Below are positions 1 to 6,281 of a stretch of DNA of 6,281 nucleotides, one piece after another (position 1 is the stretch's first letter; every line of letters begins with the position of its first letter). This DNA comes from Sedimentisphaerales bacterium (GTDB lineage Bacteria > Planctomycetota > Phycisphaerae > Sedimentisphaerales > SM23-30), in contig JAFGDI010000274.1 in NCBI GenBank assembly GCA_016932145.1, positions 1-6,281 on the forward strand, given 5' to 3'. A program made the translations under genes and the position numbers. The notes beneath the pieces are model-generated. The model was not told where the DNA came from, did no database searches, and was given only the letters and a program-made list of their open reading frames with translations.

Positions 1-1095
1 GAGCATCTTTCTGACCGATTTGAGGTTATTAGTGTCAGCGGTCATAGCAGATGGCAAGATATTGCCCGTCAGGCCCGTCAGTTCAATCTGGAAAAAGTAG
101 TAATAACTGACCAGCAATATGCTCAGGTTCTTAAAGAAGAGCTAAAAGATACACGCACCAGGGTTATAACCGGTGCTGAAGGCATGGTTGAACTGGCTAC
201 CGACCCTGATTGCGACATAGTAATAGCTTCCATCGTTGGCGCTGCCGGCTTACCCGCTGTGCTGGCAGCAGTTGAAGCTGGCAAGACAGTAGCCATAGCC
301 AACAAAGAGGCATTAGTTGTTGCCGGCTGCATACTTATGCCACTGGCGAAGAAAACTGGTGCTACCATTCTTCCGATTGACAGTGAACATTCAGCCATCC
401 TGCAATCCATGCACTCGGGTAATCACAGTGAGGTCGAGAAAATAATAGTCACCGCTTCGGGCGGCCCATTTCGTAAAAGCTCGCTGGAGCAGATTAAAAA
501 TGCTACTCTGGAAGATGCCCTGAACCACCCGACCTGGAATATGGGGCCAAAGATAACCATAGATTCGGCCACAATGATGAATAAGGCCCTGGAGGTTATT
601 GAAGCTCGCTGGCTTTTTGATATGCCGGCAGAAAAGATCGAGGTTCTGGTTCATCCAGAATCTATAATTCATTCTATGGTAGAGTTTTGTGATGGTTCAG
701 TAATCGCTCAGATGTCTCCACCAGACATGAAACTCCCGATCCAGTATGCTCTGACCTACCCGGAAAGACTGCCCTGCCCTACCAAAAAGCTCAAATTACA
801 TCAGTTGGGCTCACTGACATTTTATGCCCCGGACATGGAAAAATTTCCGGCGGTACGATTGGGCTTTGAAGTTGCCAGCCGGGGCGGTACCTGCGGTGCA
901 GTGCTGAATGCCGCCAACGAAGCAGCGGTAAATCTCTTCCGCCAGCGAAAGATCGGCTTTACCGATATTGCACGGATTACAGAAATGGCATTAAAAGAAC
1001 ATAACTTCTGTCAAAATCCTGACTTATCAGAATTGATGACGGCGGATAGTATGGCTCGTAACTTTGTCGCGGCCAATTACAACGCTCTTTCATAA
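1..1095 (+). CDS. dxr: 1-deoxy-D-xylulose-5-phosphate reductoisomerase (5'-truncated by window edge)
   Basis: This enzyme converts DOXP to MEP with NADPH and a divalent metal, the first committed step of the MEP isoprenoid pathway, in the cytoplasm. The frame is open from base 1 and gives 364 residues ending at TAA 1093-1095. The family is usually 380-400 residues, so about 20-25 are missing, including the N-terminal GSTGSIG NADPH-binding loop; the ATG at 184 is internal and is not the start. Numbering from base 1, ANKEALVVAG (101-110) holds the conserved Lys. PIDSEH supplies metal ligands Asp127 and Glu129. ASGGPFR holds Ser153, HPTWNMG starts at 176, and DSATMMNKALE supplies Ser189, Asn194, Lys195 and the third metal ligand Glu198. 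HPESIIHSMV and NAANEAAV complete the family pattern. All catalytic residues in view are intact. Identification is very secure. Confidence 0.97.
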   Translation, partial: EHLSDRFEVISVSGHSRWQDIARQARQFNLEKVVITDQQYAQVLKEELKDTRTRVITGAEGMVELATDPDCDIVIASIVGAAGLPAVLAAVEAGKTVAIANKEALVVAGCILMPLAKKTGATILPIDSEHSAILQSMHSGNHSEVEKIIVTASGGPFRKSSLEQIKNATLEDALNHPTWNMGPKITIDSATMMNKALEVIEARWLFDMPAEKIEVLVHPESIIHSMVEFCDGSVIAQMSPPDMKLPIQYALTYPERLPCPTKKLKLHQLGSLTFYAPDMEKFPAVRLGFEVASRGGTCGAVLNAANEAAVNLFRQRKIGFTDIARITEMALKEHNFCQNPDLSELMTADSMARNFVAANYNALS

Positions 1096-1106
1096 AAAAA
1101 CGGGAA

Positions 1107-1142
1107 TTGTTTGGACAAATCTCAGTATTAAGGCGTAATAAT
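1107..1142 (+). promoter_or_regulatory. Weak candidate promoter upstream of rseP
   Basis: The 137-base gap after dxr is AT-rich. TGGACA at 1112-1117 matches five of six bases of a sigma-70 -35 box, and AATAAT at 1137-1142 matches five of six of a -10 box, but the 19-base spacing is longer than ideal. An AT-only inverted repeat (AATAT-TT-ATATT, 1140-1151) overlaps the -10 region. No terminator-like hairpin with a T-run follows dxr, so read-through from dxr is also possible. Such matches occur by chance in AT-rich DNA, so this is only a candidate. Confidence 0.2.
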
Positions 1143-1215
1143 ATTTATATTGTAACCTGAAACCAACTCTGGGCCTGCCATTAGTATGGTTGAGCTGAGC
1201 TGTAAATTATAAACT

Positions 1216-1220
1216 AAGGA
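1216..1220 (+). promoter_or_regulatory. Probable ribosome binding site for rseP
   Basis: AAGGA lies 12 bases upstream of the ATG at 1233, a little further than the usual 5-9 bases. An in-frame TAA at 1215-1217 overlaps it, so no start further upstream is possible and the ATG at 1233 is the earliest one in this frame. Confidence 0.5.
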
Positions 1221-1232
1221 TATCGAATCGGC

Positions 1233-3356
1233 ATGACAGATAAAACTGAAAAGAAACCCGGGAAGAATTATACTTCATCATTAATCAATCTGGCTATATT
1301 GGCACTGGCAATATACTACATAGTGCAGATGCCTATGATCCTGATGGTGATAATTGGCTTTGGTGCTGTAGTAATGATCCACGAGCTGGGCCATTTTGTA
1401 GCGGCCAAGTCAGTTGGTATCAAGGTCGAAGAATTTGCTATCGGCATGGGAGCGGTAATAACAGGTATCAAGCGAACCAACATTGGCTTGCGTCTGAGAG
1501 TAATGCCCTCGATAATCTGTGACGATAATAATAACCCAAAACTGGTGTTCAATCTGCCCATATTGGCAGGCAAAGAAGGTGAAACTGAATATCAGTTGCG
1601 TCTGCTGCCATTGGGTGGTTTTGTTAAGATGTTGGGGCAGGAAGACTTAGGGCCAGATGCAGTATCTGACGACCCTCGCAGTTTTGGCAATAAGGCTATC
1701 TGGCAACGAGCCATAGTTGTATCAGCCGGCGTGATCATGAATCTGATCAGTGGTGCGCTGGCCTTCATGCTGGTTTTTGCCAATGGCGTTGCTCTACCCC
1801 CGGCGATAGTTGGTGCTGCCTTCCCCGGCTCCCCGGCGGCCAAAGCCGGGCTTGTGCCTGGTGATAAAGTTTTGAAGATCAATGGTCAGAGCAGCCCAAT
1901 GATGAGTTTTATGGACCTTAAACTGGCCAGTGCTTTTTCGGGCAAAGGTGAGAATGTTGTTTTCACTGTTGAAAGAAAAGATGGCAGCGTAGAAGATATT
2001 ACCATAGAGCCAGCTCTGGACGAGAAGCTGGGACTGCGTATGCTGGGCATAGAGCAGCCGGTAACAATGAAGATAGGTCAGGTCAGAGAGCAATTTGCCA
2101 TAGATGAGCTGGCGAATATGGGGCTTGCTGCCGGTGATGTTATTGTTGAGGCCAATGGCCAGACACTTGAATATTATGGCGAGTTTCTGGAACTGTTCCG
2201 TCAACATACAGATGGCCAGGCACCTACAGAACAGAACATTAAGGTAAAGAAAGCAGATGGCACAGAAAGTAGTAGTGTTATCAAGCCGACATTCTTTGTC
2301 TCTGGCATATATGGCATGGAACCGCAGGTTATAGTTGAGCAGGTAGCACCCGGCTCACCGGCGGAAAAAGCTGGTCTGAAAAGCGGCGATATAATTACCC
2401 GGGCCGGCAGTCAGGCCTGGCCTACCGCTAACGACCTGCCCGAAATATGCAATAACAGTAATGGCAAGGCTGTTCCTTTTACAGTTATCAGAAAAGAACA
2501 GGACGGCACAAGTTCTGAGCTCACTTTAGATATTATACCGCAGAAGAAATTCTCACTGGTAAACCTGCTCAAAGCTCAGGCCACCCCCGCTCGTATCGGT
2601 ATTAGCATGAGTCGGGTAATGACCGGTACTGTAATTTCTAATGCGGTTGACTGGAGTAACCAGGCCATAGAAGGTCATGATAATATTTCGCTGGCAAACT
2701 TACCCCGAGGTTCACAGATAACGGCAGTAGCAGATGGTCAGGTATCAGATTTTGAAGATATCTTACTGGCCCTGCAAAAGCATAAAGGGTCAGATGTGCA
2801 GATTTCATATCTGGCACCAGGCAGTGCCGTTAACCAGAATATATCGATCTATGTACCGGATAATAAAGACTGGTATATAGCCGGGTGGATACCAGACTAT
2901 GGTCAACTGGCCGACCTGCCTCTTGAACCATTGGAGACTCAATACAAAGCCAGCAGTACCAGAGAAAGCATAGCTATGGGCATGGCAGCGACAAAAAGTT
3001 TCCTTACTCAGACCTATATGACTATAAGTGGCATGCTCTCTGGCAATGTTAATATGAAGGCAGCCAGCGGCCCGATCGGCATATTGAAAATGAGCTATAC
3101 AGTAGCTTCTACCAGACCAGTAGAATATTATGTCTATATGATGGCGATGCTTAGCGTATGTATTGCAGTATTTAATTTCCTGCCTTTGCCCATACTCGAC
3201 GGCGGTCTGATGGTATTGCTGATTTTGGAGAAGATAATGGGCAGACCTCTTTCGACCAAAGCTCAGGAAATAGTAAACTGGATCGGTCTGGCACTTATTC
3301 TGAGCCTGTTCATTTCAGTGACTTATAACGACCTGATCAATGTATTGGGCGGCTGA
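1233..3356 (+). CDS. rseP: RseP-type site-2 protease, M50 membrane zinc metalloprotease with a multi-PDZ region
   Basis: This is an inner-membrane intramembrane protease; relatives cut anti-sigma factors or signal-peptide remnants after a first site-1 cleavage. HELGH (50-54) gives the zinc ligands His50 and His54 and the catalytic Glu51. The C-terminal NFLPLPILDGG (648-658) supplies the third ligand, Asp656. PLGGFVKMLGQED (126-138), the SAGVIMN helix (about 158-185) and SGPIGI (612-617) are further family signatures, and a last hydrophobic helix lies at about 683-697. Between helix 2 and the C-terminal core are two clear PDZ domains (about 188-260, PGSPAAKAGLVPGD; and 363-436, PGSPAEKAGLKSGD) and two weaker PDZ-like modules (about 266-350 and 454-541). 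At 707 residues it is far longer than E. coli RseP (about 450, two PDZ). It also has an extra hydrophobic stretch at about 15-32 and extra sequence at about 80-115. It follows dxr, a common arrangement. The protease call is secure; its substrate is unknown. Confidence 0.95.
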   Translation: MTDKTEKKPGKNYTSSLINLAILALAIYYIVQMPMILMVIIGFGAVVMIHELGHFVAAKSVGIKVEEFAIGMGAVITGIKRTNIGLRLRVMPSIICDDNNNPKLVFNLPILAGKEGETEYQLRLLPLGGFVKMLGQEDLGPDAVSDDPRSFGNKAIWQRAIVVSAGVIMNLISGALAFMLVFANGVALPPAIVGAAFPGSPAAKAGLVPGDKVLKINGQSSPMMSFMDLKLASAFSGKGENVVFTVERKDGSVEDITIEPALDEKLGLRMLGIEQPVTMKIGQVREQFAIDELANMGLAAGDVIVEANGQTLEYYGEFLELFRQHTDGQAPTEQNIKVKKADGTESSSVIKPTFFVSGIYGMEPQVIVEQVAPGSPAEKAGLKSGDIITRAGSQAWPTANDLPEICNNSNGKAVPFTVIRKEQDGTSSELTLDIIPQKKFSLVNLLKAQATPARIGISMSRVMTGTVISNAVDWSNQAIEGHDNISLANLPRGSQITAVADGQVSDFEDILLALQKHKGSDVQISYLAPGSAVNQNISIYVPDNKDWYIAGWIPDYGQLADLPLEPLETQYKASSTRESIAMGMAATKSFLTQTYMTISGMLSGNVNMKAASGPIGILKMSYTVASTRPVEYYVYMMAMLSVCIAVFNFLPLPILDGGLMVLLILEKIMGRPLSTKAQEIVNWIGLALILSLFISVTYNDLINVLGG

Positions 3357-3393
3357 GATTTTTGCGTAATATTTAACTAACAAGAAGACTACC

Positions 3394-3408
3394 GGAGAAA
3401 ACTAATTG
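3394..3408 (+). promoter_or_regulatory. Shine-Dalgarno site and TTG start codon of the aminotransferase
   Basis: GGAG at 3394-3397 sits 8 bases before the TTG at 3406-3408, a near-ideal spacing. The codon just before (TAA, 3403-3405) is an in-frame stop, so TTG is the first possible start. The next in-frame ATG is residue 38, which would remove the conserved N-terminal strand and the DTSVLHGIGLFE segment. TTG is therefore the probable true start. Confidence 0.8.
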
Positions 3409-4272
3409 CAGCCTTCTGAATTTGTATATCTTAATAATTCACTGGTAAATGCCAATGAGGCATCTATCAGTATTTATGACACCTCGGTTTTGCACGGCAT
3501 AGGACTATTTGAGACCATGCGGGCATATAACGGCAAGGTATTTCGGTTAAATGACCATTTATCTCGTATCGCCGGTTCTGTAAGCCGGCTGGGCATGAAT
3601 GTAAAGGTCGAACAACAGGAACTGACCACTGCCATTGAATGCCTGCTGGAGGCCAATAATCTCAGTCGGTCAAGCGCCCGCCTGAAACTCACTATTACAC
3701 CAGGAAGCATAAGAGATCTGGGACAGACATCAGCCTGTGGAACGATAATAATAACTGCCAGCAGCGATCAGGGACAAAACAATAATATCCCTTCTGCTAT
3801 GCCTGTTATAATCACTATGTATCGCTTCAATGATGATGAACCTACCGCAGGCCATAAGACACTGAACTATTTTAATCGTCTGACAATGCTGCAACAGGCC
3901 CATAGAGAAGGTTATGGCGAAGCATTGGCCTTCTCTGTACGCGGCAATCTCTGCGGCGGCTGTCTGAGTAATGTCTTTATGGTGAAGGATGGTCGATTGC
4001 TCACACCGGCCACAGGAGGCGCGGTCATTCCCGGCATTACGCGTAAAACCGTACTGGAAATAGCCAGCGAATTGGCTATACCAGTCCAGGAATGCGAACT
4101 GGGATCTGCGGAACTGATGGAAGCCGATGAACTGTTCCTAACAGGCACTTCTATTGGCATTGTCCCGGTAAGCAATATAGGCAAACATCAGATCGAGACT
4201 GGTAAGTGCGGTGAGCTGACCCAGAAGATATTTACCAGACATGTTGAAATGCAGCATGATACTGCTCACTAA
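3406..4272 (+). CDS. Class IV (fold-type IV) PLP aminotransferase family protein, IlvE/D-amino-acid transaminase/PabC type
   Basis: The family comprises PLP enzymes such as branched-chain aminotransferase (IlvE), D-amino-acid aminotransferase and aminodeoxychorismate lyase (PabC), usually 270-310 residues and cytoplasmic; this one has 288. Visible family marks are DTSVLHGIGLFETMRAYNG (25-43), FRLNDHLSRI with Arg54, and GHKTLNYF with the presumed Schiff-base Lys151 and nearby Tyr155. Further marks are SNVFMVKDGRLLTP (188-201), PGITR (209-213) for phosphate binding and FLTGTSIGIVPV (244-255). The conserved glutamate that normally contacts the PLP ring nitrogen, in the V-x-E-G-x-x-SN-x-F motif, is glycine here (Gly184 in LCGGCLSNVF). 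That may mean altered chemistry or a divergent subfamily. Substrate cannot be told from sequence: the PabC-type RG after the central strand is replaced by TPGSIRD (98-104). It lies 49 bases after rseP and 56 before recJ, probably in one transcript. Confidence 0.88.
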   Translation: MQPSEFVYLNNSLVNANEASISIYDTSVLHGIGLFETMRAYNGKVFRLNDHLSRIAGSVSRLGMNVKVEQQELTTAIECLLEANNLSRSSARLKLTITPGSIRDLGQTSACGTIIITASSDQGQNNNIPSAMPVIITMYRFNDDEPTAGHKTLNYFNRLTMLQQAHREGYGEALAFSVRGNLCGGCLSNVFMVKDGRLLTPATGGAVIPGITRKTVLEIASELAIPVQECELGSAELMEADELFLTGTSIGIVPVSNIGKHQIETGKCGELTQKIFTRHVEMQHDTAH

Positions 4273-4298
4273 ACTAACGAATCTGAAATGAAATTACC

Positions 4299-4318
4299 AG
4301 ACGCATCATTATGCGTTT
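4299..4318 (+). other. Small hairpin in the recJ leader
   Basis: ACGCAT (4301-4306) and ATGCGT (4311-4316) form a perfect 6-bp stem with a CATT loop, extendable to 8 bp by a G-T wobble and an A-T pair. It ends about 10 bases before the recJ ATG. No T-run follows, so it does not look like an intrinsic terminator. It occupies the place where a Shine-Dalgarno site would be expected, and none is visible between it and the ATG. It could affect recJ translation or transcript processing, or be chance. Confidence 0.4.
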
Positions 4319-4328
4319 CTACTAATAT

Positions 4329-6086
4329 ATGGCAAAGAAGAAGATACAATCTGAGACTATCTGGAAAATTGCTCCGCAATGGCCGGGCAGGGAATCACTG
4401 GCAGCAGCAGTAGGTGTAGCACCGTTTATCGCCCAACTGCTCTATAATCGGGGTATAAGCGACCTTGATACTGCGCGTGATTATCTGGCCCCAAAGCTCA
4501 ACGCCCTGCATGAGCCAGAACTGATGGCAGGAATTGCCCCGGCAATAGCGCGTATTCGCCAGGCACTGGAACAAAATGAGAAGATAGTAATTTACGGCGA
4601 TTATGATGTTGACGGCACGACGGGTACGGCCATACTCTGGCACTGCTTTAAACTTACCGGCCGTGAAGTGGAATTTTACACACCGCACCGCATTGATGAA
4701 GGGTACGGTCTGCACTCTGAAGCGGTCAGGCAGCTTGCCGAAGATGGTTGCCAGTTGCTCATAACTGTTGACTGTGCTATAACCGCAGTTGAGCAGGTAG
4801 CACTGGCCAATTCGCTGGGCATAGATGTTATAATAACCGACCATCATACACCTCCTGCCGAACTGCCGCAGGCCTGTGCCATAGTCCACCCCAATCTGCC
4901 CGGCGGTAATTACCCTAATCACAGCCTCTGCGGCTCAGGAGTAGCATATAAACTGGCCTGGGCACTGGCCAAAACCTTTTCGGGCGGCAGTAAGGTCAAG
5001 CCAGAGTTTCGTGAATTTCTGCTTTCGGCAACTTCGCTGGCAGCTCTGGGCACAATTGGTGATGTTATGCCCCTGCTGGGTGAAAACAGGGTATTGGTAA
5101 GCTGGGGTATAAACGCCCTGCTCAACAGCACTAATCCCGGCATACGGGCCTTAATGGAAAAATCAGGCTGCAAAGACAATCTGACCAGTCGCGATGTGGC
5201 TTTTATGCTGGCTCCGCGTCTCAATGCCGCCGGTCGGCTGGGTCATGCTCGTCTGGCAATTGAACTGTTCACTACTGCCAGTGAGGCCAAGGCCGGGCAG
5301 ATAGCCGAATATCTGGACCAGCAGAATAAGGAACGGCAAAAGATCGAAAAGAAGATCGTTGACGATGCCTGCACCCGAATTAATGCCGCCGGCTGGCATA
5401 AAGATGAGTGGAAGGTACTGATAATAGAAGATGAGAACTGGCATCCGGGAGTCATAGGCATTGTCGCCGGTCGGTTGCTGGAAAAGTATAATAAACCGAC
5501 CATCGTTCTGAGTGCCCACGAAAATGGCATGTATCATGGCTCGGCCCGCAGCCCGGAAAATTTCAATATACATCAGGCTCTGGATACCTGTAAAGAATAT
5601 CTGGTGAGCTTCGGCGGCCATGCTCGTGCCGCAGGGGTTAAGATAGAACCAGAACGACTCAACGATTTCCGGGCTGCCATGAACAACTATGTCAAAGAGC
5701 ATGGTGACAGTGAAACGGGCAGCGTGGTCATAAATATTGATACTGAGACTACTTTGCCAGAGCTGACCAGAGCCGCAGTAGCCGACCTGGGCCGACTTGA
5801 ACCGGTTGGCGAAGGTAATCCGGGGGTTATGCTGGCATTGCGTGGCCTGGAGATAATTGGTGAGCCTAAAAAGATGGGCAAAGCCGGTGAACATCTGGCC
5901 CTGCTGGTAAGAGAGCCCGGCAAACCAGAACTGGCCATGCGGGCAGTAGCCTTCAAAATGGGCGACCTGGAAAAGACGCTCATCGATGCCAGAAGCGTAG
6001 ATATAGCCTTTGCCCCGAAATTAAATCATTTCAATGGCAATACTACAGTGGAAATGCTGGTTAAAGATATCAAAACTAACTGCTGA
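4329..6086 (+). CDS. recJ: Single-stranded-DNA-specific 5'-3' exonuclease RecJ
   Basis: RecJ degrades single-stranded DNA 5' to 3' in recombination, mismatch and base-excision repair, using Mn/Mg in the cytoplasm. The 585 residues match the usual length (E. coli 577). The DHH domain carries YGDYDVDG (89-96, metal-binding Asp91, Asp93 and Asp95), TVDC (146-149, Asp148), DHH (171-173), CGSGVAYKL (201-209) and GTIGDVMPLLGENR (241-254, Asp245). RLNAAGRLG (297-305) follows and then a charged helical linker (about 325-350). WHPGVIGIVAGR (371-382), GSARSPE and GGHARAAG (429-436) mark the DHHA1 domain. The C-terminal 465-580 fits the RecJ OB-fold, including LEPVGEGNPG. Motifs are complete; TVDCA has Ala where Gly is usual, a mild change. 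ATG 4329 is the earliest start because an in-frame TAA lies at 4323-4325, and no Shine-Dalgarno site precedes it. It is probably co-transcribed with the gene upstream. Confidence 0.97.
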   Translation: MAKKKIQSETIWKIAPQWPGRESLAAAVGVAPFIAQLLYNRGISDLDTARDYLAPKLNALHEPELMAGIAPAIARIRQALEQNEKIVIYGDYDVDGTTGTAILWHCFKLTGREVEFYTPHRIDEGYGLHSEAVRQLAEDGCQLLITVDCAITAVEQVALANSLGIDVIITDHHTPPAELPQACAIVHPNLPGGNYPNHSLCGSGVAYKLAWALAKTFSGGSKVKPEFREFLLSATSLAALGTIGDVMPLLGENRVLVSWGINALLNSTNPGIRALMEKSGCKDNLTSRDVAFMLAPRLNAAGRLGHARLAIELFTTASEAKAGQIAEYLDQQNKERQKIEKKIVDDACTRINAAGWHKDEWKVLIIEDENWHPGVIGIVAGRLLEKYNKPTIVLSAHENGMYHGSARSPENFNIHQALDTCKEYLVSFGGHARAAGVKIEPERLNDFRAAMNNYVKEHGDSETGSVVINIDTETTLPELTRAAVADLGRLEPVGEGNPGVMLALRGLEIIGEPKKMGKAGEHLALLVREPGKPELAMRAVAFKMGDLEKTLIDARSVDIAFAPKLNHFNGNTTVEMLVKDIKTNC

Positions 6087-6148
6087 TCATAAAGGAACAG
6101 GTCACAAGATTCTTTTTCGCATTTTCACCAGGCAGTTTTGTTTTTGGC

Positions 6149-6176
6149 TTGAATTTCAGGGCATTGCGGTTAAAAT
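6149..6176 (+). promoter_or_regulatory. Weak candidate promoter downstream of recJ
   Basis: TTGAAT (6149-6154) and TAAAAT (6171-6176) resemble sigma-70 -35 and -10 boxes (four and five matches of six) with 16-base spacing. They lie in the AT-rich region after recJ and could serve a gene beyond the right edge. No gene start is visible to support it, so confidence is low. Confidence 0.2.
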
Positions 6177-6203
6177 CATGTATTATCAGGAGTTAGAATT
6201 TAC

Positions 6204-6220
6204 GCTGGGTATGTACCAGC
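6204..6220 (+). repeat. Stem-loop downstream of recJ
   Basis: GCTGG (6204-6208) pairs with CCAGC (6216-6220) around a 7-base loop. It is short and is not followed by a T-run, so it is not a convincing terminator for the operon. It may be chance. Confidence 0.25.
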
Positions 6221-6243
6221 TGCGAGACAAGAACTAACTACCT

Positions 6244-6260
6244 GTAATTACTTGAATTAC
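6244..6260. repeat. AT-rich inverted repeat near the right edge
   Basis: GTAATT (6244-6249) and AATTAC (6255-6260) are a perfect 6-base inverted repeat with a 5-base spacer, and GTAATTAC (6244-6251) is itself palindromic. A TATAAC box-like string (6264-6269) follows. This could be an operator for a gene beyond the window, but AT-rich palindromes of this size are common by chance. Apart from the candidates listed, the 195 bases after recJ (6087-6281) show no supported gene. Confidence 0.25.
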
Positions 6261-6281
6261 GATTATAACTGAATATTTTTA

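Noticed and set aside
1161..1191. AACCA and TGGTT pairing in the dxr-rseP gap as a riboswitch or terminator stem
   Set aside because: Only five pairs around a loop of over 20 bases, no T-run, and no recognised riboswitch core.
1824..1850. GC-rich hairpin (CCCGGC with GCCGGG) as a terminator or regulatory element
   Set aside because: It lies within the rseP PDZ coding region and is explained by the Pro-Gly-Ser-Pro-Ala and Ala-Gly codons; no T-run follows.
4311..4325. Tiny frame ATG-CGT-TTC-TAC-TAA just before recJ, a possible leader peptide
   Set aside because: Four residues, no ribosome binding site, and the ATG falls inside the hairpin stem. Most likely chance.
4395..4922. Long open frame of 175 codons on the minus strand inside recJ
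   Set aside because: It lies wholly inside a strongly conserved recJ domain, and its translation has no recognisable motif. It is a shadow of the recJ codon pattern, as are the other minus-strand frames in this window, including 5163-5894.
6100..6147. T-rich runs after recJ as an intrinsic terminator
   Set aside because: The T-runs at about 6111-6116 and 6136-6145 are not preceded by a stable GC-rich stem that I can find.
6034..6237. Possible 67-codon open frame overlapping the end of recJ
   Set aside because: It starts inside the recJ coding region in another frame, has no ribosome binding site, and its translation shows no recognisable family or plausible fold. Its in-frame inner ATG at 6178 also lacks a binding site.

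Overview
The window carries four protein-coding genes, all on the + strand, packed nose to tail. In order they are the 3' part of dxr (DOXP reductoisomerase, isoprenoid precursor synthesis), rseP (a long site-2-protease-type membrane metalloprotease with a multi-PDZ region), a fold-type IV PLP aminotransferase with a TTG start, and recJ (single-strand-specific 5'-3' exonuclease). I see no RNA genes, mobile elements, CRISPR arrays or phage genes. Most of the sequence is ordinary core-genome housekeeping DNA.

Organism: the base composition is moderate, with free use of ATA isoleucine codons. The RseP has features I associate with Planctomycetota proteins: a GETEY segment before PLGGFVKMLGQED, an SAGVIMN second membrane helix, and a length well above the roughly 450 residues of proteobacterial RseP. 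The dxr-rseP adjacency is common in bacteria. My best guess is a planctomycete, perhaps of the Phycisphaerae, but this rests on remembered family traits and not on any search.

Layout: 1-1095 is dxr, open at the left edge and lacking its NADPH-binding start. 1096-1232 is an AT-rich gap with a weak promoter candidate. 1233-3356 is rseP. 3357-3405 is a short gap holding a good Shine-Dalgarno site for the TTG start at 3406. 3406-4272 is the aminotransferase. 4273-4328 is a gap with a small perfect hairpin and no visible Shine-Dalgarno site. 4329-6086 is recJ. 6087-6281 is AT-rich and I see no convincing gene in it. It holds small inverted repeats and a weak promoter candidate.

The spacing (137, 49 and 56 bases) and shared strand suggest that at least rseP, the aminotransferase and recJ are co-transcribed, although they share no single pathway: lipid precursor synthesis, envelope proteolysis, amino-acid metabolism and DNA repair. 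I found no clearly new system. The points most worth a second look are a class IV aminotransferase with glycine where the PLP-nitrogen-binding glutamate normally sits, and an RseP with about four PDZ-like modules, an extra N-terminal hydrophobic segment and an insertion next to the active-site loop.
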